NCBI GenBank assembly: GCA_025355225.1
Contig: JANYAB010000035.1
Location: 1 to 5,791 of the forward strand
Direction of reading: 5' to 3'
Source: Bacteroidota bacterium
GTDB taxonomy: Bacteria > Bacteroidota > Bacteroidia > Sphingobacteriales > Sphingobacteriaceae
DNA: 5,791 nt
The position numbers and the translations under genes were made by a program. The notes beneath the pieces are model-generated. The model made no database searches, had not been told where the DNA came from, and was given only the letters and a program-made list of their open reading frames with translations. Each line of letters opens with the position of its first letter. The first letter of the stretch is position 1. Positions 1-5,297 of the stretch are shown piece after piece.

Positions 1-662
1 CCTTTTACGGCCTTGATAGGGTTCAGGATGTTTATATTGGCTTTGAGTACGGGCTCACTGATAACCTGAATATTGGTTTGGGCCGAAATACGATCAATCA
101 ATTAATCGAACTGGGTCTAAAATATGCCATATTGCATCAAACAAGTGACAATAGTTCACCGATCGCAATAACCGTGCTGGGCGATGCTGGTATAATGCCG
201 CACAATGCTTTTAGCACAACCAATAATAGTTTCTCTTATATTGCCCAGGCCATCTTTTCACGCAAATTTACGTCGGCACTCTCACTACAGGTGTCGCCTA
301 TTTTCATAGGCAATGATACCGCCATTCCCGATTTGCCGGGTAACGAACAGCAGTTTTTCGCAGTGTCGGCTGCAGGGCGGTTAAGAGTAAGCAAAGCTAT
401 GAGCCTTGTAGTTGATTATGAACACCCGTTCTCAACATTCCGGCAAAACAGTGCCAACGGGTTTCATGATCCATTGGGTTTTGGTATCGAGGCTCAAACA
501 GGTGGTCATGTGTTTACACTTAACATAACCAACGCCAGTGCTATTTCCGAAATCAATTATTTAAATGGGGCACGGCAAAGTTATGGAGGCGGACAATATC
601 GCTTAGGCTTTACTATTTCCCGTATGTTCGACTTTAATCATAAGAGCAACAAAAAATGGTAA
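1..662 (+). CDS. DUF5777-type outer-membrane beta-barrel protein, 5' end outside the window
   Basis: The reading frame is open from the left edge (first whole codon at base 3) to TAA at 660-662, giving 219 visible residues. The internal TTG at 78 lies inside conserved sequence and is not a start. The visible part begins FYGLDRVQDVYIGFEYGLTD and continues NLNIGLGR, which I recognise as the early strands of DUF5777-type barrels. It goes on with alternating polar and hydrophobic short strands rich in Gly, Asn and aromatics (for example FSYIAQAIFSRKF and YRLGFTISRMFDF), as expected for a transmembrane barrel. The last strand is followed by a short basic tail, HKSNKKW. No catalytic motif is visible and the molecular function of the family is not established. 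From memory, such genes often sit near YceI-like, cytochrome or Rieske genes, and here a Rieske gene follows after 28 bases with no terminator between, so co-transcription is likely. The family call is from pattern memory; another barrel family is the main alternative. Confidence 0.75.
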   Translation, partial: FYGLDRVQDVYIGFEYGLTDNLNIGLGRNTINQLIELGLKYAILHQTSDNSSPIAITVLGDAGIMPHNAFSTTNNSFSYIAQAIFSRKFTSALSLQVSPIFIGNDTAIPDLPGNEQQFFAVSAAGRLRVSKAMSLVVDYEHPFSTFRQNSANGFHDPLGFGIEAQTGGHVFTLNITNASAISEINYLNGARQSYGGGQYRLGFTISRMFDFNHKSNKKW

Positions 663-690
663 CTCGTGTTTCAATTAATCAGTGCAGAAA

Positions 691-1131
691 ATGGAAAGGG
701 CGCAATTTTTATCGAAATTAGGCATTGGCCTGGCAGCTGCATGTGCAGGTTGCAGCCTGGTAGCATGCGGTTCTAAAAGCGACAACCCCATGCCTTCGCA
801 AGGGAGTCCACCACCGATGGGAAGTGGTGTTTTATTTACTGCTGACTTAAACAACGAGCTGATGAGTATTGGCAACTCAATAATTCAGCAGGGGGTTATA
901 ATCGTCAGGGTAGCATCAGGCAATGTACCAGGGTCGTTTGCTGCCGTGCAGGTGGCCTGCACGCACCAGGGCAATACAATTAATTATAACACGGGCCAGG
1001 GTATATTTATTTGCCCTGCACATGGCAGTGAATTTAATAAAACCGGCCAGGTTTTAATGGGTCCTGCTACAATGCCCTTAAACGCATATACGGTAATAAT
1101 TGATAGCAATATCTTAACTGTTACCGCCTGA
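691..1131 (+). CDS. Rieske [2Fe-2S] domain lipoprotein
   Basis: A 146-residue exported protein that should carry one Rieske [2Fe-2S] cluster and transfer electrons in the cell envelope; its partner is unknown. Residues 1-26 are a signal peptide with a hydrophobic stretch (IGLAAACAG) and a lipobox, L23-V24-A25-C26. C18 and C21 are less likely acylation sites. A Gly/Pro/Ser-rich linker covers about residues 27-46. The Rieske fold follows, with ligands C90 and H92 in CTHQG and C108 and H111 in CPAHGSEF, 15 residues between the two pairs. The two extra cysteines that form a disulfide in bc1-type Rieske proteins are absent (N95 and A110 instead). Ser113, next to the second box, is retained. I chose ATG 691 over an in-frame GTG at 682 because MERAQFLSKL gives the usual N-terminus for such leaders; GTG would only add MQK. 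It lies 28 bases after the barrel gene and is followed by a strong terminator, so it ends the operon. Confidence 0.9.
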   Translation: MERAQFLSKLGIGLAAACAGCSLVACGSKSDNPMPSQGSPPPMGSGVLFTADLNNELMSIGNSIIQQGVIIVRVASGNVPGSFAAVQVACTHQGNTINYNTGQGIFICPAHGSEFNKTGQVLMGPATMPLNAYTVIIDSNILTVTA

Positions 1132-1158
1132 TATTTGGTTTGGTTTGTGGTTAGTTTG

Positions 1159-1193
1159 GCCGGGTGCATGGCAATGTATCCGGCTTTGTTTTT
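1159..1193 (+). terminator. Intrinsic terminator of the barrel/Rieske operon
   Basis: The arms at 1159-1169 (GCCGGGTGCAT) and 1174-1184 (ATGTATCCGGC) pair over 11 base pairs, including two G-U wobbles, around a GGCA loop. The T-rich tract TTTGTTTTT follows at 1185-1193. It begins 27 bases after the Rieske stop codon, which is the right place and orientation to end that transcript. Confidence 0.85.
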
Positions 1194-1225
1194 AGAGGTC
1201 GATGTATAATAGTCAGGTTATTTTT

Positions 1226-1266
1226 ACCACGAAGAACACAAAGAAAGACACGAAGTTCACAGAGTG
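1226..1266. repeat. CACGAAG/ACACAAAG-type intergenic repeat, single copy here
   Basis: A purine-rich stretch reads ACCACGAAGAACACAAAG, then AAAGACACGAAG, then TTCACAGAGTG. It is built from near-copies of an ACACRAAG-like unit spaced about 8 to 13 bases. From memory, very similar strings occur between genes in many unrelated bacteria, and their reverse translation gives the familiar spurious peptide pattern LC-LRVFLCVLRGKN. That pattern appears on the minus strand here, across 1226-1266, inside an otherwise unconvincing open frame. Only one copy is in this window, so the claim that it is dispersed rests on recognition. It lies between the two terminators at 1159-1193 and 1303-1332. Confidence 0.55.
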
Positions 1267-1302
1267 CCAAAATTATTCTGGTTAACTCCAGGTAGCTAAT
1301 AC

Positions 1303-1332
1303 AAAAAAAAGCCCTCTCCAAATGAGAGGGCT
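1303..1332 (-). terminator. Intrinsic terminator of the OmpA-domain lipoprotein gene
   Basis: A perfect 9-base-pair stem, AGCCCTCTC (1310-1318) with GAGAGGGCT (1324-1332), closes a 5-base loop. On the minus strand it is followed by an uninterrupted run of eight T residues (the A run at 1303-1310; the last pairs into the stem base). It begins 26 bases beyond the stop of the minus-strand gene. A plus-strand role is less likely because only a weak ATTTTATTTT tract follows on that side and the plus-strand operon already has its own terminator. Confidence 0.9.
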
Positions 1333-1358
1333 GAGAGAATTTTATTTTAGGATGAAAT

Positions 1359-1892
1359 TTAATGCTGTACCTTAAGCTCAACCCGACGGTTCAATACTTT
1401 GCCCTGTTCGGTATTGTTATCAGCTATTGGATTAGTTGTGCCATAACCTGTAGAAATTAATTGAGTACCGCTAACCCCTGTATTAACCAGGTATACTTTA
1501 ACAGAGTTTGCCCTGTCTTGTGATAATACCATATTATGCGCCGGAGTTCCTTCTATAGAGGCATATCCATTTAAATTGAATTTAACCGAAGGGTCTTTTT
1601 TCATTTCTGCAGCAGCTTGATCCAGGGTGGGGAACGAATCTGTTCTCAATACGCTCGAATCAAACTCAAACTGGATATTACTGAAATTATAGTTAGGTGC
1701 CGGTGGCGGGGCGGGTGCTGGCGCAGGAGCTGGTGGCGGCGGTGGTGGTGTTGCTGCCTGCGGAGGCGCTTGTTTTGTAGTATCAGGTGCGGGAGCCGTT
1801 TTCTGAACAGCCTTTTTTGCTTTACAGGCTTGTAATGAAATCAAAGCAATTAGAATAAGGATAGGAAAGATGTTGGATCTTAAGAATTTCAT
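1359..1892 (-). CDS. OmpA-family peptidoglycan-associated lipoprotein with Pro/Ala-rich linker
   Basis: A 177-residue envelope lipoprotein, probably anchored by its lipid and tethered to peptidoglycan by its OmpA domain. Residues 1-23 are a lipoprotein signal (IFPILILIALISLQAC) with lipobox L20-Q21-A22-C23. A Lys-rich stretch follows (24-40), then a Pro/Ala linker at about 43-67 made of poly-Pro and Ala-Pro repeats. The OmpA C-terminal domain spans about 68-175: strand IQFEFDSSVLR, loop GYASIEG (109-115), helix LSQDRANSVKVYLV, and the signature NRRVEL (168-173) after PIADNNTEQGK. Arg127, which binds the diaminopimelate carboxylate in characterised OmpA domains, is kept. The usual Asp, 15 residues before it in the GHTD motif, is Ser112. 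The start ATG (complement of 1890-1892) directly precedes the signal peptide. The gene stands alone, with 215 bases to the divergent neighbour and its own terminator. Pal and OmpA itself are poor matches because there is no TolB context and no N-terminal barrel. Confidence 0.9.
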   Translation of the reverse strand: MKFLRSNIFPILILIALISLQACKAKKAVQKTAPAPDTTKQAPPQAATPPPPPPAPAPAPAPPPAPNYNFSNIQFEFDSSVLRTDSFPTLDQAAAEMKKDPSVKFNLNGYASIEGTPAHNMVLSQDRANSVKVYLVNTGVSGTQLISTGYGTTNPIADNNTEQGKVLNRRVELKVQH

Positions 1893-1925
1893 AATAAAAG
1901 ATGTTAGTTAATAAATAAAGGAAAC

Positions 1926-1940
1926 GCTGCATATGGCAGC
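1926..1940 (-). other. Small hairpin upstream of the OmpA-domain gene
   Basis: GCTGC at 1926-1930 and GCAGC at 1936-1940 form a 5-base-pair GC stem around ATATG, 34 bases before the start codon of the minus-strand lipoprotein gene. It would lie in the 5' leader if transcription starts further upstream. It is GC-rich in an AT-rich region, but short enough to be chance. Confidence 0.25.
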
Positions 1941-2078
1941 TTATTATTTTGCCACAACAGCATTTCATCATATATAACAATAATTATTTGTTTTTGTTGA
2001 TACGGACCAGAAAAGTTTAACAGGAAAAAAGGGCGGCTAAATTGTAATTGTCCACAGTTAACAAATCCTAAATCTTCC

Positions 2079-2086
2079 TATCTTAG
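2079..2086 (+). promoter_or_regulatory. Possible -7 element for the DUF1801 gene
   Basis: TATCTTAG matches the Bacteroidota -7 consensus TAnnTTTG at five of its six fixed positions and lies 21 bases before ATG 2108, 27 before ATG 2114. No TTTG-type -33 element is visible at the expected distance, so support is weak. Confidence 0.25.
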
Positions 2087-2107
2087 TTCAACCAATAAAT
2101 CAGGACA

Positions 2108-2503
2108 ATGGGCATGCCTGCAAAACACGACCAGTTGGATATATTCAATAATTACCTTGCGCGGCAGGACGAGCGATTTAGGCCCACATTAACGGAGCTT
2201 CGCTCACTGATCAGATCAATAGTGCCTGAGGCGGAGGAATCGCTTAGTTACCAGGTGCATTGTTTTAAAACCAATTATATGCTGGTGGGTATTGGCGCCA
2301 ATGAGAAATACGTTAGCCTGTACACCATGAGCCCGCCATTGATCAAACAAATGAAACCCGAACTCGGAGAGTGCAAAGTTTCCGGCGCAACGCTGCATTT
2401 TAAACCAGGCGAATCATTGCCTGTTGAACTTATTGCCAAAATTGTGCATGCCCGCAAGCGGGAGAATGAGGATATTGCATTGGCAAGGAAGAAAACAAAG
2501 TAA
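2108..2503 (+). CDS. DUF1801 (YdhG-like fold) domain protein
   Basis: A 131-residue soluble protein without signal peptide or membrane segment. It matches the DUF1801 layout, related to the YdhG iron-chaperone-like fold: an N-terminal helical part (IFNNYLARQDERFRPTLTEL), the strand motif SYQVHCFK (47-54), KYVSLYTMSPPLI (67-79), and the C-terminal block GATLHFKPGESLPVELIAKI followed by HARKRE. Biochemical function is not established for most members; an iron or frataxin-like role has been proposed for the fold and is not shown by this sequence. The normally conserved Met-Pro in SYxMPxFK is Val-His here (V50, H51). Two ATGs compete: 2108, only two bases after AGGA (2102-2105), and 2114, eight bases after it. 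The second spacing is better, so MPAKHDQLDIF may be the true N-terminus. The gene converges on the stress-protein gene with 23 bases between stops and no obvious terminator. Confidence 0.8.
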   Translation: MGMPAKHDQLDIFNNYLARQDERFRPTLTELRSLIRSIVPEAEESLSYQVHCFKTNYMLVGIGANEKYVSLYTMSPPLIKQMKPELGECKVSGATLHFKPGESLPVELIAKIVHARKRENEDIALARKKTK

Positions 2504-2526
2504 ATTCGTCAGCCTATATTTTGCAA

Positions 2527-3363
2527 TTACGAAGGGAAAATCAGTAAGGGGATATGTATATTTTCTGGTATGTAATAAGGCATTTCCTGGCCAAGCAGTT
2601 CTTTAAAATGATACTTATTGTTCACCAGTACCAGCAGGTCGTTATTCATTCCGTTAACCAGTACATCAAGCGCCTTGGGTATATCCCTTTCTCTTATATT
2701 GCTGAAATAAATATTCTCGTATTTAATCGGGGTTAATATCTCTTCTTCGAAAACACTCTGGGCGTAATTATCTTCCATATAAGGCAGGCCTTGTGCCGAA
2801 ATATTGGCGATCAGCACACTGGCATTCAATGGTTTGGCCAACTGGGTTAAAAACGATACAATCTCGTGGCGGCAAAACCGCAGGTCGGTAGCATATACCA
2901 TTTTTTCAAAGGCCTTGTATTCAACTTTTTCCGGGATAAACAATATGGGGCAGCCCGACTTAGTAGAACATCTGAGCGCTTCAGATTCAATGTGCAGCAG
3001 ATCATCTTCCGTACCAGCTATACCTTTAACAATTACGCCGATATCATATTTCTTTACAACCTGCAATACATGATCCGGAGCATAATCTACCCCTTCAATA
3101 AACTGTACCACTGGTGATAACCCGCTTTTCCAGTTTAGTTTCGATTCTAATTTTTCGATCCAACCGGTACTATCCTCACTTAGTTCCGGCGTGGACTTAT
3201 TAGCGCTTACAGCAGCCAACTCTTTGGCGACTGTTTCTTCCGCTTTGTCAAATGTGTTCCACACATACAGGTTAGTGTTTGTCTTTCCGGCTAATAGTAA
3301 AGCAAGCTCTGTGGCATGCTCAGCTTCGGGAGAGAAATCGTTGAATATCAGAATGTTCTTCAT
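2527..3363 (-). CDS. Universal stress protein, two tandem Usp domains
   Basis: A 278-residue cytoplasmic protein with two Usp (UspA-type) domains, at about 1-145 and 150-278. Each starts with a hydrophobic strand: MKNILIFNDFSPEAEHATELALLLA, with the Asp at position 9 typical of Usp proteins, and KMVYATDLRFCRHEIVSFLTQLA. Each ends with the usual last strand, GCPILFIP and IPLLIFPS. In domain 1 the nucleotide-binding motif G-2x-G-9x-G-S/T survives only as G114 and G117; S127-E128 replace the second Gly-Ser half. In domain 2 the corresponding region, LVNNKYHFKELLGQEM, has no glycine pair. ATP binding is therefore doubtful, especially in the C-terminal half. Tandem Usp proteins of this size are common in Bacteroidota and are usually linked to stress or stationary phase; no specific role can be read here. 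The start ATG at 3361-3363 gives the standard MKNIL N-terminus. A near-symmetric dyad lies 38-55 bases upstream. Confidence 0.88.
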   Translation of the reverse strand: MKNILIFNDFSPEAEHATELALLLAGKTNTNLYVWNTFDKAEETVAKELAAVSANKSTPELSEDSTGWIEKLESKLNWKSGLSPVVQFIEGVDYAPDHVLQVVKKYDIGVIVKGIAGTEDDLLHIESEALRCSTKSGCPILFIPEKVEYKAFEKMVYATDLRFCRHEIVSFLTQLAKPLNASVLIANISAQGLPYMEDNYAQSVFEEEILTPIKYENIYFSNIRERDIPKALDVLVNGMNNDLLVLVNNKYHFKELLGQEMPYYIPENIHIPLLIFPS

Positions 3364-3400
3364 AACCGCTTCAATTAAAAAAGTGTAAGAAAAAAATGCC

Positions 3401-3418
3401 TGTAAGTGTACGCTTATA
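3401..3418. promoter_or_regulatory. Dyad upstream of the universal stress protein gene, possible operator
   Basis: TGTAAGTGT and ACGCTTATA form an 18-base dyad in which seven of nine positions are complementary and the other two are G-T oppositions. It is centred about 46 bases before the start of the minus-strand usp gene, a plausible place for a regulator site or a leader hairpin. A second partial copy, AAGTGTA, lies at 3381-3387 (the dyad holds AAGTGTA at 3404-3410). No regulator is identifiable. Confidence 0.35.
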
Positions 3419-3543
3419 AATTTAACGAAAAACTTTAAGTATAATAATGATGTTAATCACTATTATTTTTTATTTTTATGCAGATGCAGTAAATTATAGT
3501 TTTTGGTGTTACTACTAAAATTTAACGCGTTTTTTAAAGCATT

Positions 3544-3570
3544 GTTGTATGAAAACAATCTTCATGCAAC
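3544..3570. other. 10-base-pair hairpin in the AT-rich intergenic region
   Basis: GTTGTATGAA (3544-3553) pairs with TTCATGCAAC (3561-3570) over ten base pairs with one wobble, around the loop AACAATC. There is no T run next to it on either side, so it does not look like a terminator. It could be part of a small transcript or a protein-binding site; its function is unknown. Confidence 0.35.
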
Positions 3571-3702
3571 GCTGGTTTTAGCAGAGTAAGTGAGGATGGC
3601 CCTGTAGAGAGAATAAAATATATGGAACCCTCGCAAAAAGTCATCGTCGAATTTTTATTTTAAAGGTAGGTTAATTATTATTAAACTAAGGTTAATTTTT
3701 AA

Positions 3703-3712
3703 TATATTTTTA
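3703..3712 (+). promoter_or_regulatory. Possible -7/-10 region of the tRNA-Gln gene
   Basis: TATATTTT (3703-3710) differs from TAnnTTTG only in the last base and lies 12 bases before the tRNA. The overlapping TATTTTTA is similar. The surroundings are almost pure A/T, so such matches are expected by chance, and no -33 TTG is present at the right distance. Confidence 0.25.
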
Positions 3713-3722
3713 GTTATTATTT

Positions 3723-3793
3723 TTTCCTGTAGTGCAACGGTAGCATGTCAGATTCTGGCTCTGAAGGTCGTGGTTCGAATCCATGCAGGAAAG
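3723..3793 (+). tRNA. tRNA-Gln, anticodon CUG
   Basis: A full cloverleaf of 71 bases can be drawn. The acceptor stem is TTTCCTG (3723-3729) with CAGGAAA (3786-3792), seven perfect pairs. The D stem is GTGC/GCAT (3732-3735, 3743-3746), closed by one G-U, with GGTA in the D loop. The anticodon stem is TCAGA/TCTGA (3748-3752, 3760-3764). The anticodon loop is TTCTGGC with anticodon CTG at 3755-3757, which reads CAG (Gln). The variable loop is four bases. The T stem is CGTGG/CCATG with loop TTCGAAT (3774-3780). The U1-A72 pair and discriminator G73 (3793) are both typical glutamine identity elements. The 3' CCA is not encoded (CAA follows), so it would be added enzymatically. It stands alone, with no other tRNA visible. 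Confidence 0.95.
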
Positions 3794-3808
3794 CAAATAT
3801 GTTTTGCT
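3792..3808 (+). other. Short hairpin overlapping the 3' end of tRNA-Gln
   Basis: AGCAAA (3792-3797) can pair with TTTGCT (3803-3808) around TATGT. It overlaps the last acceptor base and is followed by AATAAATAAATTT rather than a T run. It could help end or process the tRNA transcript, but it is too weak to call a terminator. The rest of 3809-3947 shows no gene and no clear terminator for the minus-strand permease. Confidence 0.25.
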
Positions 3809-3947
3809 AATAAATAAATTTCCGCCGCGTCCAAGCTGCAGATTTCGGACCGATTTGTTAAATAATTTTAAGAAATATTCTAAGTAATCTACGGACGACT
3901 TAAAAGGTTTACAGCTATTTTACATGAAATGAGTGATACCTATGGTT

Positions 3948-5297
3948 CTATTCTTCCACAGACAAAATTGTATCTGCCACCTCTGGCATTAATTTTTTCT
4001 TTTTGAACATCTTCATAAAAAAATAGATCACGCATATTATCGCAGTAAAAATAACAGTTGATAGAATTTCTTTTTTGCTCAGATGGCCCAGCAACCAGGT
4101 AATTGCGGCGATGGCAATAAAAGGAATTAACAATCCACCTGGCACTCTAAACGTTTTTTCAATAGCCGTTTCTTTTTTTGTCCTTAATTTGATCATCGCT
4201 AAAATAACAGCCATGTAAACCAGCAGCAATGCGCCGCTAGCCAAAATGGCTAAAGTTTTGAACCCTCCTGAAACAGAAAATAGAAATATCAAAGCCGCGT
4301 AGGTGATAACCGCCAGGTACGGCGTGGCAAAACGGACATGCACTTTGGAAAGAAATTTGGGAAACAATCCGTCTTTTGCACCGGCAAATAATAACCTCGG
4401 GGTAGCAAGTACATCGCCGCTGACATTGCCCAGGCACGAAACCATTGCCGCCATCAACACAACAGTCGCCCCCACAGGGCCAACAATATTTTCAGCAACT
4501 GCTGCCAGCGGCGCGTCTTTAAATTGGCTTATCTGTGTCCCCAATACACCCTGACTTATGGTTTGTAGCAAAATATAAAACAAGAATACAATTACTCCTC
4601 CCAGCAAAATTCCGCGGACAATGGTGCGTTTAGGGTTCTTTATCTCCCCACTTGCCCCAAGCGATGTTTCAAATCCGGCAAATGCGAAAAATAAAACAAG
4701 CACAGTTTCGCCAAGTGTACTTACGGGCGGCAAATGTTGCCAATGCAAATTATTGATTTTAACATAACTAAAACCGAAGATGATGATCCCAAGAAGCGGG
4801 ATGACCTTTATAACAGTGATGAATCCCAAAAACCTGACGCTCTGTTTTGCGCCGCGCACATTTACCCACGCCATTGTGCCAAGCAAAATAAGATAAAGCA
4901 ATGCACGCATTAGCGGATCTGAAAAAGCAGGAATTAATACTGAAAGCGAATCGGCGACAATATTCATCAGCGCCGCGCTGCCCAGGATCCCCCAGCCAAA
5001 AAAGTACAACCAATTAATAATAAACCCGGCAAACGGCCCGAAAGCTGTTTCTACATAAACATATGATCCGCCGCTGGTGCTCACCCTGCTTCCTATTTCT
5101 GCATAGCAAAGCATAATTGCAACCAGCATTGCACCGCAAAACAGGTAACTCAATATCCCGGCAGCGCCCATTTGAATGCTCACAATAGCAGGAAGAACAT
5201 AAATGCCGGCGCCTATTGTGCCGTTAATGATCGTAGTTGCCAGGCCCCGTACACCTATAACCTGTTTTAGCCCCTCGACGGAGTTTTTAGCTTCCAT
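3948..5297 (-). CDS. APC-superfamily amino acid permease
   Basis: A 449-residue inner-membrane secondary transporter with about 12 hydrophobic helices, the usual size and topology of APC permeases (LeuT-like fold). It probably imports or exchanges an amino acid, but the substrate cannot be read from the sequence. TM1 carries the broken-helix substrate motif GTIGAGIYVLP (26-36). TM2 leads into CYAEIGSRVSTSGGSYVYVE (64-83), the conserved APC segment with Ser-Gly-Gly before TM3. TM6 has FFAFAGFETSLGASGEIKNP (203-222) followed by KRTI, the family's second substrate-site and loop signature. TM8 is followed by LATPRLLFAGAKDGLFPKFL (297-316), also typical. The C-terminus has a basic cluster, KMFKKKK, and an acidic tail. 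The start ATG (complement of 5295-5297) gives a short N-terminal tail before TM1. It is a single-gene unit divergent from the OsmC-family gene; a 12-base direct repeat ends five bases before the start codon. Stop is TAG. Confidence 0.92.
   Translation of the reverse strand: MEAKNSVEGLKQVIGVRGLATTIINGTIGAGIYVLPAIVSIQMGAAGILSYLFCGAMLVAIMLCYAEIGSRVSTSGGSYVYVETAFGPFAGFIINWLYFFGWGILGSAALMNIVADSLSVLIPAFSDPLMRALLYLILLGTMAWVNVRGAKQSVRFLGFITVIKVIPLLGIIIFGFSYVKINNLHWQHLPPVSTLGETVLVLFFAFAGFETSLGASGEIKNPKRTIVRGILLGGVIVFLFYILLQTISQGVLGTQISQFKDAPLAAVAENIVGPVGATVVLMAAMVSCLGNVSGDVLATPRLLFAGAKDGLFPKFLSKVHVRFATPYLAVITYAALIFLFSVSGGFKTLAILASGALLLVYMAVILAMIKLRTKKETAIEKTFRVPGGLLIPFIAIAAITWLLGHLSKKEILSTVIFTAIICVIYFFMKMFKKKKLMPEVADTILSVEE

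Larger units (their letters stand above)
3364..3722. other. Very AT-rich non-coding region between the stress-protein gene and tRNA-Gln
   Basis: These 359 bases contain no credible open reading frame on either strand. I see a dyad at 3401-3418, an imperfect AT-rich inverted repeat at 3441-3466 followed by a T run, a better hairpin at 3544-3570, and two copies of AGGTTAATT (3668-3676 and 3689-3697) upstream of the tRNA. The left end must hold the promoter of the minus-strand stress-protein gene and the right end that of the tRNA. No clear TTTG/TAnnTTTG promoter pair could be assigned to either. Confidence 0.6.

Noticed and set aside
78..662. A start codon at TTG 78 for the barrel gene
   Set aside because: The frame is open back to the left edge and its upstream codons encode conserved barrel sequence, so the gene is cut by the window rather than starting here.
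1151..1381. A 76-residue minus-strand open frame
   Set aside because: It runs through both terminators and the repeat and overlaps the end of the OmpA-domain gene. Its LC-LRVFLCVLRGKN stretch is just the translated repeat.
1617..1835. A Cys/Trp/Arg-rich plus-strand open frame
   Set aside because: It is the antisense of the Pro/Ala linker of the OmpA-domain lipoprotein; its composition is a by-product of that repeat.
2504..2526. A bidirectional terminator between the convergent DUF1801 and usp genes
   Set aside because: The 23 bases contain no inverted repeat long enough to form a terminator stem.
3723..3947. tRNA 3' end as an integration site of a mobile element
   Set aside because: No duplicate of the tRNA 3' end and no integrase or phage-like gene is present in the window.
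4303..4554. Open frames on either strand inside the permease gene (including 4768-5013)
   Set aside because: They are shadows of a full-length, well-conserved permease frame and show no family features.
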